A program made the translations under genes and the position numbers. Positions 35,062 through 43,586 of a DNA stretch of 64,000 bases are shown here, in pieces. Under the pieces are notes generated by a model. The model searched no databases. It was not told where the DNA came from and saw nothing but the letters and a program-made list of their open reading frames with translations. The DNA comes from Lentilactobacillus fungorum (GTDB lineage Bacteria; Bacillota; Bacilli; Lactobacillales; Lactobacillaceae), in the NCBI RefSeq assembly GCF_016860605.1, contig NZ_BNJR01000016.1, positions 124,001 through 188,000 of the forward strand. The letters run 5' to 3'. The first letter of the stretch is position 1. Every line of letters begins with the position of its first letter.

Positions 35062-36339
35062 ATGCAAATTATTGAAGATTCATTAGATCAATTATTAAAG
35101 CAGGTTGCGATTCGAACCAACAAGGTGGCTAATCGCGCTGAGGTTGAACAAGCTGTCGACGAAATTATTGCCAACGTGATTGAAAATGGGGATCAGGCAG
35201 TTAAAGATTATGAGAAAAAGTTTGACGGTATTGATTTACAAGAACTCCGAGTTGGCCAAGCAGAAATTGAAGCGGCTTATCAGCAAACAGACCAAAAAGT
35301 TATCGATGCCTTGGAGCTTGCTAAAGAAAACATTACTTCCTTTCAACAAATGGCGGTTGAAGAAAGTTTCATTGACGCCAAGAAAAAAGGCGTTATTCGT
35401 GGTGAAAAAATTCAACCACTGGCTGCCGTGGGTCTCTACGTTCCTGGAGGGACTGCCGCTTATCCGTCGTCGATTTTGATGAACGTGATTCCAGCTAAGA
35501 TCGCGGGGGTTGGTCGAATTGTCATGGTAACGCCGCCGCAAAAGGAAGGCTTAAGCAAAGCCGTTTTAGCTGCCGCCAAGATTGCCGGTGTTGATGAAAT
35601 TTACACGGTTGGTGGTGCCCAAGCAATTGCCAGCTTGGCGTATGGTACTGAGACCATTCCCCGCGTAGACAAAATTACTGGCCCCGGTAACGTTTTTGTT
35701 GCCACTGCTAAAAAGAAGGTCTTTGGTCAAGTTGATATCGATATGATTGCTGGCCCTTCAGAAATCGGTGTCATCGCCAGTTCTCAGTCAGAGCCTAGCC
35801 AAGTGGCAGCCGATTTACTTTCACAAGCAGAACATGATAAATTAGCCCGCCCTATGTTGATAACGGATGATCGTCAGCTGGCCGAAGCGGTTAACCAAGA
35901 ATTAGCTCGCCAAGTGGCCTTATTGCCGCGTCAAGCAATTGCCCAAGCAGCAATGGATAATGAAGGTTTCATTGCTGTAGTTGATGATATTGATGATGCC
36001 TTTACGTTGATGAACGCGGTTGCCCCCGAGCATTTGGAAGTTCAACTACCGGATGCAATCGATTACTTGAGCCAGATTAAAAATGCCGGCTCGGTCTTCT
36101 TAGGTTTTTCGGCATCTGAGCCGGTGGGTGATTATGTTGCCGGGCCTAACCATATTTTACCAACTGGCGGAACTGCCCGGTTCTTCTCACCGTTGGGCGT
36201 CCAAGATTTTGTTAAACGCACCCAGTTTGTTTCTTATACGAAAGAGGCGTTGGCAAAAGAAAAAGAAGCAATTACAACCTTAGCAAGGGTGGAAGGCTTA
36301 GAAGCCCACGCAAGGGCAATTGAGAGCCGGTTTAAGTAA
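35062..36339 (+). CDS. hisD: Histidinol dehydrogenase
   Basis: A 425-residue HisD, which performs the last two NAD-dependent oxidations from L-histidinol to L-histidine. Family motifs include AVGLYVPGGTAAYPSS, GPGNVFVATAKKKVFG, DMIAGPSEIGV, SQAEHDKLARPML (Zn ligands Gln and His), APEHLEVQ (catalytic Glu-His), PVGDYVAGPNHILPTGGTAR (Zn Asp) and the C-terminal EAHARAI (Zn His). The ATG at 35062 follows ATGGAGCGTGGCATTT. No other his gene is present in the window, and repeat array R8 starts immediately after the stop. Confidence 0.95.
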   Translation: MQIIEDSLDQLLKQVAIRTNKVANRAEVEQAVDEIIANVIENGDQAVKDYEKKFDGIDLQELRVGQAEIEAAYQQTDQKVIDALELAKENITSFQQMAVEESFIDAKKKGVIRGEKIQPLAAVGLYVPGGTAAYPSSILMNVIPAKIAGVGRIVMVTPPQKEGLSKAVLAAAKIAGVDEIYTVGGAQAIASLAYGTETIPRVDKITGPGNVFVATAKKKVFGQVDIDMIAGPSEIGVIASSQSEPSQVAADLLSQAEHDKLARPMLITDDRQLAEAVNQELARQVALLPRQAIAQAAMDNEGFIAVVDDIDDAFTLMNAVAPEHLEVQLPDAIDYLSQIKNAGSVFLGFSASEPVGDYVAGPNHILPTGGTARFFSPLGVQDFVKRTQFVSYTKEALAKEKEAITTLARVEGLEAHARAIESRFK

Positions 36340-36340
36340 T

Positions 36341-36738
36341 AGTGAGCGGAGCAAAGCGGTTAGAAGCTGGAGCCTAAGCCATCTCGGCCGGAAATCCCGG
36401 TTTTGGATTTTTGGCCGAGATGACTTAGGTGCAAGCTTCTGCTTTGCGTAGCTGTCCTAAGAATAGTGAGCGGAGCAAAGCGGTTAGAAAGCGGAGCCTA
36501 AGGCGACTTGCCCGGAAATCCCGGGTTTGGATTTTTGGACAAGTCGCCTTAGGTGCAGCTTTCTGCTTTGCGTAGCTGTCCTAAGAAAAAGTGAGCGGAG
36601 CAAAGCCCTAGAAAGCGCCAGGTAGGCTAGGCGTTTCACGGCCGTCGGAGTGTAAGGCTCCTTGGCGGGAAATTCCCGGGTTTGAAATTTTTCGCCAAGG
36701 TGCTTACACGGAGCTTTCTGCTTTGCACAGCTATCCTA
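36341..36738 (+). repeat. Palindromic repeat locus R8 (three tandem copies)
   Basis: Copies at 36341-36459 (short), 36465-36583 (short) and 36590-36738 (long variant). Inner stems are CCATCTCGGCC/GGCCGAGATG, GGCGACTTG/CAAGTCGCC and CTCCTTGGCG/CGCCAAGG. Unlike most loci, the conserved GTGAGCGG end abuts a stop codon (hisD), and the far end faces the next gene 140 nt away. AGAAGC in copy 1 is matched by GCTTCT across the palindrome. Confidence 0.93.
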
Positions 36739-36877
36739 CCCTACGTAAAAAGCCCCAAAATAAGAAAACAATGCTCAAGGAGACAATCCAATTACAGGTC
36801 TCCAAACCAATATTGCAGCAAACTAGAAATTTTGGACTTGCTGATTCATGGAAAGTTTTACAGAAGGAGCGTGGCTT

Positions 36878-38410
36878 ATGAAGAAAATTGCAACCAATAA
36901 ATTAACTTTAATGAGTGTCATGTTGATGATCTTTACTTCAACGTTTGCCTTTGATAATACATCGATTGCTTATTACACCATGGGGTATGCAGGAATTATT
37001 TGGTACGTCTTGGCCGCGCTGCTGTTTTTTGTGCCATCATCACTCATGTTCTCGGAGTATGGCGCGTCCTTACGGAATGAAGCCGGTGGCGTTTTTTCGT
37101 GGTTATCCAATTCACTTGGTACCAAATGGGCGTTTGTTGGCGGTTTTGTTTGGATTGCGTCATGGATTATTTTGATTGTGTCGACCGTTTCTAAAATTTG
37201 GATCATGTTATCCACAACGATTAGTGGTTCTGACCAGACGGGGCAATGGCGATTGGGGAGCCTAGATTCAACGGAGACAATTGGTTTGCTAAGTATTGGC
37301 TTCTTTTGCATCGTCACGTTGGTTGCCACTAAGGGGTTGACTAAGGTTGCAAAGTTGGCTGCTGTCGGTGGCATTGCTGCGGTTGTTTTGACCGTTTTCT
37401 TCTGCATTGCCAGCCTCATCTTGCTGAGCCTAAATGGGTTTCGGCTTGCAGAACCAATGAACTTGCCGACGAGCTTATTGAAATCGCCACGATCAAGTTA
37501 TCAATCCTTAAGTTCAATTGTGTCGTTTCTAGTATTTGCGATTTATGCTTATGCCGGCATTGAGGCGATGGGCGGCGTTTCTGACAAGATGAAGAATGCC
37601 AAACGAAACTTTCCGTTGGCGATGGCACTGGGGGCGTTCTTAATTACGATGATTTATGCCTTATTTATCTTCCTCTGGGGAGCTTCAGCTAATTGGTCAA
37701 AGGTATTTAACGGTGCCGGGGTTAATTTGGGAAACACGACCTATGTCTTGATGAGTAACTTGGGTTATAGCTTGGGTCAGCAATTTTCACTGGGGGCAGC
37801 CGGTTCGCAGGCGTTAAGTTTTGGGTTTGCCCGGTTCGGTTCGTTTACGATGCTGATTAGTTACCTTGGCTCGTTTTTCGTGATTGTCTACATGCCAATT
37901 AAATCATTTATTTTAGGAACGCCCAAGGAATTGTGGCCAAAAGCATTACCAAAGCTAAATGCGTATGGGATGCCAGCCAATGCCATGTGGATGCAGGCTG
38001 GCGTTGTCAGTGCGCTAATTGCTATGACCTCGTTTGGTGGCAAGTCGGCCGTTGACTTCTACAATGTGTTGACGCTGATGGATAACTTGTCGTCAACGCT
38101 GCCTTACCTGTTCTTAGTGACGGCCTTTCCATTCTTTAAGGCCAACTCGACATTGGAAAAGCCGGTTGTCATTTTCAAACGTAAGTGGGTTTACCTGACA
38201 ATGACCGTTGTCGTGGATTTGCTTTTAATGATTGGCGTGTTTTCAACGGCGATTTCAGCTATTTCTGAGAATCAATATTGGAACTTGACACTAGAATTAA
38301 TTGGCCCCATCTTCTTTGGGCTGGTTGGTTATGTCTTGTTTAGGTTATATGAAAAACGAAGTGAACGGCTACTCGCGAACAGTGATGTTTCTGGGAGCTT
38401 GATGAAGTAA
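36878..38410 (+). CDS. APC-superfamily amino acid permease, YjeM-like
   Basis: A 510-residue, 12-helix permease of the amino acid/polyamine/organocation superfamily. The N-terminus (LMSVMLMIFTSTFAFDNTS, YYTMGYAGIIWYVLAALLFFVPSSLMFSEYG) resembles E. coli YjeM and the glutamate:GABA antiporter group, with RNEAGGVFSWL after TM2. The substrate is unknown; adjacency to hisD suggests histidine or histidinol but is weak evidence. The ATG at 36878 follows AGAAGGAGCGTGGCTT. Confidence 0.82.
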   Translation: MKKIATNKLTLMSVMLMIFTSTFAFDNTSIAYYTMGYAGIIWYVLAALLFFVPSSLMFSEYGASLRNEAGGVFSWLSNSLGTKWAFVGGFVWIASWIILIVSTVSKIWIMLSTTISGSDQTGQWRLGSLDSTETIGLLSIGFFCIVTLVATKGLTKVAKLAAVGGIAAVVLTVFFCIASLILLSLNGFRLAEPMNLPTSLLKSPRSSYQSLSSIVSFLVFAIYAYAGIEAMGGVSDKMKNAKRNFPLAMALGAFLITMIYALFIFLWGASANWSKVFNGAGVNLGNTTYVLMSNLGYSLGQQFSLGAAGSQALSFGFARFGSFTMLISYLGSFFVIVYMPIKSFILGTPKELWPKALPKLNAYGMPANAMWMQAGVVSALIAMTSFGGKSAVDFYNVLTLMDNLSSTLPYLFLVTAFPFFKANSTLEKPVVIFKRKWVYLTMTVVVDLLLMIGVFSTAISAISENQYWNLTLELIGPIFFGLVGYVLFRLYEKRSERLLANSDVSGSLMK

Positions 38411-38413
38411 AGG

Positions 38414-38453
38414 AAAAGGCCGCTGGGAATTCATTTTCTCAGCGGCCTTTGTT
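38414..38453 (+). terminator. Terminator of the permease gene
   Basis: AAAGGCCGCTGGGAA pairs with TTCTCAGCGGCCTTT followed by GTT, 3 nt past the stop. Confidence 0.88.
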
Positions 38454-38709
38454 AGGACGGACTATTGATTCGATTTTTGCTGCGGCACATCGATTTGATG
38501 ACGAATACGGCCCTAAAGTGGTGTTTGGGGCCGTTAATTTGGGTATGACTTAACTGAGCAATGATCTAACGAAAAGCAGGAAATGGACAGCCAATTACTT
38601 GGCATGGCGGGGGGACACAGTCACTTAAAGAACAGGACGTTTATCCTAAGACGGATTATGGTGGCAGCAAAGCCTAAAAGAAAGATGCTGCAAGCGGACT
38701 ATTGTTTCA
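38454..38709. other. Non-coding stretch before a broken secreted-protein gene
   Basis: I see no intact gene. A short frame from 38658 encoding VAAKPKRKMLQ looks like the basic start of a signal peptide but is out of frame with the hydrophobic part that follows, so it may belong to the broken gene at 38710-39130. Confidence 0.4.
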
Positions 38710-39130
38710 ATGACGGTAGCTGGGATTGCTGTACCAGCGCTTTCACAAACTGTTAGTGCCAAAGCAACGACTCCTTGGTGGGACAAAGTAGGTAACGAAA
38801 ATGCCAAAGATTGGTAATAAGCAGGCAAAACGAGACGGCTTTATGGCCAAACATCCTGCTACCAAGCTTGGCAAGAAGAAGGCTGCCAAACTCACTTCTA
38901 ATCAAAAAATGGACCCTAAAACAGTTCGGCTGATCAATAACGGCTATATTTATCGCAATCGTAATTTATCTTATGCCAGCCATTTTATTGTTAGTTTTAA
39001 TGGCGATAAGTTTACGGCTAATCGCAAAACAACGGTCATTAGCCGCAATGGGAAAAGAGCTGTGTACTATCATGTTACCAATTCTAAACTTTCTGGATGG
39101 GTCTGGCATGGCAATACTGATAAGTATTAA
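38710..39130 (+). pseudogene. Frameshifted small secreted protein (SLAP/DUF5776-like)
   Basis: One frame (from 38710) encodes a signal peptide and mature start, MTVAGIAVPALSQTVSAKAT then TPWWDKVGNENAKDW, and stops at 38817. The next frame (from 38801) continues with a basic domain ending in RNRNLSYASHFIVSFNGDKF, SRNGKRAVYYHVTNSKLSGWVW. The domain is typical of lactobacillar wall-binding modules. The frames overlap exactly where one protein should continue, so a single indel near 38800 is the simplest explanation. A second shift upstream may have removed the basic N-terminus. Confidence 0.65.
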
Positions 39131-39149
39131 TCATAGTTAGATTCAAATA

Positions 39150-39190
39150 AATAACCGTCAAAGCATAAAAGCTAAGACGGTTATTTTTAC
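39150..39190 (+). terminator. Terminator after the broken secreted-protein gene
   Basis: AATAACCGTC pairs with GACGGTTATT followed by TTT. Confidence 0.75.
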
Positions 39191-39237
39191 CCTTATAAGA
39201 GCGGTTGTGAGATAATAATCTTTGTGGGAGTGATGAC

Positions 39238-39300
39238 ATGAATGCTGAACGAATAGAAAAACGTTTCTTGGAAGAATGTTTGTTAGTACGGCGGGCATAA
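39238..39300 (+). pseudogene. Truncated copy of the small gene at 40246
   Basis: A 20-codon frame beginning MNAERIEKRFLEEC. It and its upstream TGAGATAATA..GGAGTGATGACATG match the start and ribosome binding site of the 82-residue gene at 40246 (MNAEQEEKHFLKQC). After about 14 codons the likeness ends and the frame closes. It is a 5' fragment left by a duplication or replacement next to the toxin-antitoxin genes. Confidence 0.65.
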
Positions 39301-39322
39301 TTAAAGCGTTAAACCAATTACT

Positions 39323-39625
39323 TCACAAAATATCATGCGATCCAGTATCAATTAGGGTGAGTACGATCACTTCTTCATCATTCACCGTATAAATGACAAT
39401 CCAGTTGTCCAAAACTTGATGGTTCCCCTTCGCTAACCGTCCGGGGTGAAAAGCCCGATAACCTTGCCAGTTATTTTTCAAAGGATGGTCGTTGGCCTTT
39501 TTTAGGAGCCGTTTATCCTGAGCTTCAATGGCATCGACAACTTTTCCGATAAGCTCAATTGGATAATGCCTTTTTGCCAACCTCTTTAAGGAATGCTTGA
39601 ACCGGTTAGTTTGTTTCCTAATCAT
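39323..39625 (-). CDS. YafQ family toxin (RelE/ParE superfamily mRNA interferase)
   Basis: About 100 residues. The family pattern is present: FKHSLKRLAKRHY, NDHPLKNNWQGYRAFH, DNWIVIYTVNDEEVIVLTLIDTGSH. The His in DHPL, His in AFH, Asp in DNW and last His match the catalytic set of E. coli YafQ, which cleaves mRNA at ribosomes. A short insert (GRLAKGNHQ) follows AFH. It overlaps the antitoxin by 8 nt (ATGATTAG). A GTG 12 nt earlier is an alternative start. Confidence 0.88.
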   Translation of the reverse strand: MIRKQTNRFKHSLKRLAKRHYPIELIGKVVDAIEAQDKRLLKKANDHPLKNNWQGYRAFHPGRLAKGNHQVLDNWIVIYTVNDEEVIVLTLIDTGSHDIL

Positions 39626-39905
39626 CAGAAGTTTCACTTTCTAATTTTTTGAGATATTTTTCAAAATCGGTGGCCGAACCATCACCGATCGTTTCAACTT
39701 CACCGTGTTCAGCTTGATATTTGGCTTCCAAGGCACTGGGAGAATTTAAGAAATCACTTTCGCCAGCAGCTAAGTTAGCTAACGCCATCTGAATATAATC
39801 AGATAAATTCAAGCCCACCTTAGCGAGTTGTTCTTTAGCGGCAAGTTTTACTTCTGGCGCAACCCGGACACTAATTCGATCAATCTTCTGCTTAGTCTTT
39901 GGCAT
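39618..39905 (-). CDS. RelB/DinJ family antitoxin
   Basis: A 95-residue antitoxin. The N-terminal half is ribbon-helix-helix (RISVRVAPEVKLAAKEQLAKVGLNLSDYIQMALANLA), which binds operator DNA. The acidic C-terminal half (EHGEVETIGDGSATDFEKYLKKL) would wrap the toxin. It is first in the operon; GACGAGGAGGATGCAAC precedes the ATG. The pair should be autoregulated by the complex. Confidence 0.9.
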   Translation of the reverse strand: MPKTKQKIDRISVRVAPEVKLAAKEQLAKVGLNLSDYIQMALANLAAGESDFLNSPSALEAKYQAEHGEVETIGDGSATDFEKYLKKLESETSDD

Positions 39906-40245
39906 GTTGCATCCTCCTCGTCATACGTATGTCACCCATAAAATCTACAACCTAAGTATATTTAAATGATTCGAGGTTGTCAACACTGCCAGTTTTTAAC
40001 TTGCTGTGTTTAGAGTTGAATGGTACAATTTTCTTTGCAAAGAATGTCAATGATAACTCACCGTTCGTTTGACCTAGTCAATCAAATGAGCATTTCTGAT
40101 TCATGAAGATCTTCAATCAGATAAAAAGCTGCTAGCCTTCGGATTGGCAGCTTTTTTGTACTCAAAAAGTAAAGCAGTCTTGCTAGAAACTATTCTATGG
40201 ATTATTGGATGATTGTGAGATAATGCTCTTGAAAGGAATGATGTT
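39906..40245. other. Promoter region of the toxin-antitoxin pair with a hairpin
   Basis: ACATACGTATGT (about 39924-39935), close to the antitoxin start, is a likely operator because it is palindromic (CATACGTATG). A hairpin at 40123-40157 (AAAAAGCTGC/GCAGCTTTTTT) reads as a terminator on either strand. The stretch 40200-40245 is the duplicated upstream sequence of the small gene at 40246. Confidence 0.5.
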
Positions 40246-40494
40246 ATGAATGCTGAACAAGAGGAAAAACATTTTCTTAAACAATGCTCGTTAGATGATT
40301 CAACCATTATGGGCATTCAATTTAGCAGTGCTAATCATTTCTGGGAAACCAGAGATAGCATTATCTCCAGTATCTACGAAGGTGACCATCCTACCAAGGC
40401 TGATGTTAACGATGCTTATCAACAGTTGGAAGAACATGTTCCAACTGAAAAATTAATTGACCAGTTAGTCCATGAATATGGTGGTCATCAGTGA
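40246..40494 (+). CDS. Small acidic protein of unknown function
   Basis: 82 residues, soluble, acidic, probably helical (CSLDDSTIMGIQFSSANHFWETRDSI, then TKADVNDAYQQLEEHV). I do not recognise it. The start follows TTGAAAGGAATGATGTT. A truncated copy lies at 39238 beyond the toxin-antitoxin genes, so the locus has been duplicated or recombined. Confidence 0.6.
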   Translation: MNAEQEEKHFLKQCSLDDSTIMGIQFSSANHFWETRDSIISSIYEGDHPTKADVNDAYQQLEEHVPTEKLIDQLVHEYGGHQ

Positions 40495-40970
40495 ACACAA
40501 AAAAAGAGAGCTGCATTTTTGCTCCCTTAGTAAAAAAATATCTGCTGTGCTGAAATACGTTTGCTGATACTCATACTGAATGAATTATATATCATAATGA
40601 ACTGATCACAGAATATAATTTAATCAGGTAAAAGAAATCAGTTTGCGTGCAATTGTACCACGTTATACATATATCAGAATTCGTAAAATAAATTGTGCCG
40701 TTTTTTGAATTCAAAATAGAATTGGTTATGTTCAAAAATATATTTTTCTTCCATATACTAATCACCTCAGTATAAATATACGTGAGAATGTATGGTAATT
40801 GTTCAAGTGCTTTTTTGTGAGTGTTCTCAGTTTATTTATTTTCTAGTGTTTTTTAATACTTTCTATGAAGCAGAATGCTGGTATATCGGTAATTGTTGTA
40901 TCTTATTTATACTTGTTAATCTTATGTTGGGATTTACGGATCACCGAACCTAAGGACAAATCATTTCATA
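40495..40970. other. AT-rich intergenic region without a supported gene
   Basis: Strongly AT-rich. I find no frame with a ribosome binding site; a 67-codon frame at 40865 has none and reads through the next terminator. It has low-complexity AT stretches around 40680-40760 and nothing else I can name. Confidence 0.5.
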
Positions 40971-41056
40971 AAAAGGCCAGTGCCACAAGACGTCTAGTAA
41001 TCTCATGGTACTGGCCCTTTTGCTATGGTAGGAAAGTGTCGCGGGGTCTCCCCCGC
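40971..41056 (-). terminator. Terminator of the thi operon plus a GC-rich hairpin
   Basis: On the minus strand, AAAGGGCCAGTA pairs with CACTGGCCTTTTT (41021-40971). Between it and the symporter stop lies a separate perfect stem CGCGGGG/CCCCGCG (about 41040-41056) with a 4-nt loop. That hairpin has no U-run, so it is not a standard terminator; it may protect the mRNA 3' end. Confidence 0.7.
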
Positions 41057-41091
41057 GTGAATCTATGAAACATTCAATCGAAGAAGTGATC

Positions 41092-42339
41092 TTACAAGTT
41101 ATGCTTTGGGGCCATTTTATCATCATGAATTTTATATGGTTCTCGGTTAAGCAATGACTCATCGGCAGCCACTACAATCGCGGTGGTGGTATCGCCAACC
41201 ACGTTAAGGACCGTTCGAAACATTCCCGAGAACCAATCGATTCCAGCCAAAATGGCAATACTTTGCAATGGCAGTCCCAGAGTTGGGACAACAATTGTCA
41301 GGGCTACCAGGCCGCCGCCAGGAACAACCACCGTTCCTAGGCAAGCGATGACCGATAGTAAGACAATTTTTACCATCGACATTGGCGAAACAGACATTCC
41401 ATACAGTTGAGTGAGCGTCAGGCATGACAGCGACAAATACATTGCCAGGCCGTTACTATTTAACGCCATTCCCAAAGGTAAGACCAGTTGGCTGATTGAT
41501 TTTTCAACACCCAGCCGGTTTTCTGCATCTGCCATTTCAATTGGTAATGAGATGGCAGAAGAAGTCGTTGTAAATGCAACTAAAATAATTCTTGAAAAGC
41601 CACGGACCAATCCTTTCAGCGGTACTTTGGCGTACCAGCTGATAAAACCAAACAGGACAACTAAGAAAATTACCGACCCGAAACCAAATGCCGTTAGAAA
41701 CTTGAGCAGGGGTAAAATGACTTTAATTCCGCTGGTCGCGGTGACCCAGGCCATCAAGGCAGCAATTCCAATTGGGGCGAGCTTCATCACCAGCATCACC
41801 AGCTTGACAGTTAGCTGGTTCATCTGTTTAACAAAGCTCAATACCAAATTGAATTTACCGTCAGAATTGGCACGGTTTAAAACAATCCCGAACAGAATCG
41901 CAAAAATAATGACCTGAATAACATTCCCTTTGGCGAGGGCATCAAAGATATTTGTCGGGAAGAAGTCCAAAATAGTTTGGCTGAAACTAGTTCCCGCCTT
42001 GGCGACCGTTGTCGATGTACTAACCGAAGCTAGCTTGATGCCACTGCCCGGATTGACCGCGTAGCCAATTGCCAGCCCGAGGATCGCTGCAATTAACGTT
42101 GTGATCAAGAACCACATGGCAGTTTTGCCACCCAATCTTCCCAGTTGATCGGATTTGAGACTACCGAGGGCCTCGATAACAGCGCCGAAGATTAGCAGAA
42201 CGACGGCCATTTGAATCAGACGGAGAAAAATATTTCCCAATAATTGGACGCCGGCAATTTTGGGACCAAATGCCAATCCAAGAAGTGCCCCGCCAAGCAT
42301 GCCAATTCCGATTTGTGAAGTGATACTAATGTGTCTCAC
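41092..42339 (-). CDS. Dicarboxylate/amino acid:cation symporter (DAACS family)
   Basis: A 415-residue Glt-type symporter. Markers are SISQLVLPLGMALNSNGLAMYLSL (the serine-rich/HP1 region and TM7 neighbour), TTSSAISLPIEM and LGTVVVPGGGLVALTIVV. The GTG start follows CTGGAGGAACCCTT, 16 nt after the M20 hydrolase stop, so it is the last gene of the TPP-regulated operon. Substrates in the family are acidic or neutral amino acids; here the ligand might be the substrate of the hydrolase. Confidence 0.85.
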   Translation of the reverse strand: MRHISITSQIGIGMLGGALLGLAFGPKIAGVQLLGNIFLRLIQMAVVLLIFGAVIEALGSLKSDQLGRLGGKTAMWFLITTLIAAILGLAIGYAVNPGSGIKLASVSTSTTVAKAGTSFSQTILDFFPTNIFDALAKGNVIQVIIFAILFGIVLNRANSDGKFNLVLSFVKQMNQLTVKLVMLVMKLAPIGIAALMAWVTATSGIKVILPLLKFLTAFGFGSVIFLVVLFGFISWYAKVPLKGLVRGFSRIILVAFTTTSSAISLPIEMADAENRLGVEKSISQLVLPLGMALNSNGLAMYLSLSCLTLTQLYGMSVSPMSMVKIVLLSVIACLGTVVVPGGGLVALTIVVPTLGLPLQSIAILAGIDWFSGMFRTVLNVVGDTTTAIVVAADESLLNREPYKIHDDKMAPKHNL

Positions 42340-42355
42340 AAGGGTTCCTCCAGAC

Positions 42356-43576
42356 TTAATAAGCTTGTTGATGGAGGCTTGCTGATAATAATTCAACGCC
42401 ACGAAGTAAATCCGCTTGACTTGTGTTTTCTTCTGGCGCGTGACTAATACCGTTAATACTCGGCACAAAAATCATTGTTGTCCGAGTTACCTTGGCCATA
42501 ATTTGGCTGTCGTGACCGGCACCCGAGGCAAGCTGAACTGATTTGAGGCCAAGCTGGTCAGCAAGCAGTTGATTATTCTGGGCCAATTGGTCATCTAAAT
42601 GGGTGACATTGCTTTTAGCCCAACGGTTCACTGAACTTGATATCTTGGCGGCCGCTGGCGTTTCAACGATTTGATGAATGATGTGTTCAAAGCGATCCAA
42701 TACAGCTTCATCGTTATTTCGGCAGTCAATGGTAAACGTGACCAGGCCCGGAACAACGTTAGACGTGTTGGGTGAAATGTGCATTTCACCAACCGTGAAG
42801 GTTAAATCTGGCTTTAACTGGTGAGCTGCATTTCGAAGCGCCAAGATGAGGTCAACTGCTTGTTGAAGGGCGTCTGCCCGGTCATTCATTGGCGTTGTGC
42901 CCGCATGATTGGCAATTCCTTTGACGGTGACCGTATACCGGCGCTGACCGACAATAGCGGTGACTAGGCCGATTTGAAGGCCTTGATTAATTAATCTTGG
43001 TCCCTGTTCGATATGCAGTTCGGTAAAGGTAGCCGGCAGTTGCGGCAATTCATGATTAGTCCCCGGAAGCATTAAGTTAGCAATGGCCGACTTTCTGGCA
43101 TCGTCAAAATGGATGCCAGCAGGGTCTTGCATGTTCAGGTCAACGGGCTGACCCGTATAGTGTTTCGAGCCAGTAAAGGTGTCCGGGAAGCGGCTGCCTT
43201 CTTCTTCGCTAAATGAGATTAGTCGAAGGGTTTTCTTCGGCTGGCCGAATGCTGCTACCAGATTCTCAATTGATTGAAGGCCACCGAGAACCCCGTATAA
43301 GCCGTCATATTTACCGCCTTGAGCGACAGTGTCAATGTGGGAGCCCGTCGCAATGACATTTTTGGGCTCAGTTGTTCCCGGAATATCCAGATAAGTGGTG
43401 CCAAAATCATCAACGTTTACTTGAAACCTAAGCTCGAGCCCCCACTTGATGAGTTGCTTTTGGGCGTCAATCCAAGTTGGCGAATAAACGAACCGATTCT
43501 GACCAACCTCATTCGTCTTAAATTGATTGATCGTTCCCAATCGATAAGCTAGCTGTGTTAATTGGGGTGTTATCAT
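42356..43576 (-). CDS. M20 family amidohydrolase (allantoate/N-carbamoyl-amino-acid hydrolase type)
   Basis: A 406-residue Zn peptidase-fold enzyme of the AllC/HyuC group. Metal and catalytic residues are in ATGSHIDTVAQGGKYDGLYGVLGG, FSEEEGSRFP, HIEQGP and the C-terminal PSINGISHAPEE. KGIANHAGTTPM is the dimer-domain substrate motif, and SGAGHDSQIMA is hallmark of this group. Members split N-carbamoyl or N-formyl amides. It starts 10 nt after thiG, inside the TPP operon. That recalls the M20 enzyme YlmB, which deformylates a thiamin pyrimidine in Bacillus, but the subgroup differs. Confidence 0.85.
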   Translation of the reverse strand: MITPQLTQLAYRLGTINQFKTNEVGQNRFVYSPTWIDAQKQLIKWGLELRFQVNVDDFGTTYLDIPGTTEPKNVIATGSHIDTVAQGGKYDGLYGVLGGLQSIENLVAAFGQPKKTLRLISFSEEEGSRFPDTFTGSKHYTGQPVDLNMQDPAGIHFDDARKSAIANLMLPGTNHELPQLPATFTELHIEQGPRLINQGLQIGLVTAIVGQRRYTVTVKGIANHAGTTPMNDRADALQQAVDLILALRNAAHQLKPDLTFTVGEMHISPNTSNVVPGLVTFTIDCRNNDEAVLDRFEHIIHQIVETPAAAKISSSVNRWAKSNVTHLDDQLAQNNQLLADQLGLKSVQLASGAGHDSQIMAKVTRTTMIFVPSINGISHAPEENTSQADLLRGVELLSASLHQQAY

Positions 43577-43586
43577 ATGACCGCCT

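Noticed and set aside
40865-41068. 67-codon frame
   Set aside because: No ribosome binding site, composition unlike neighbouring genes, and it reads through the terminator hairpin of the opposite operon.
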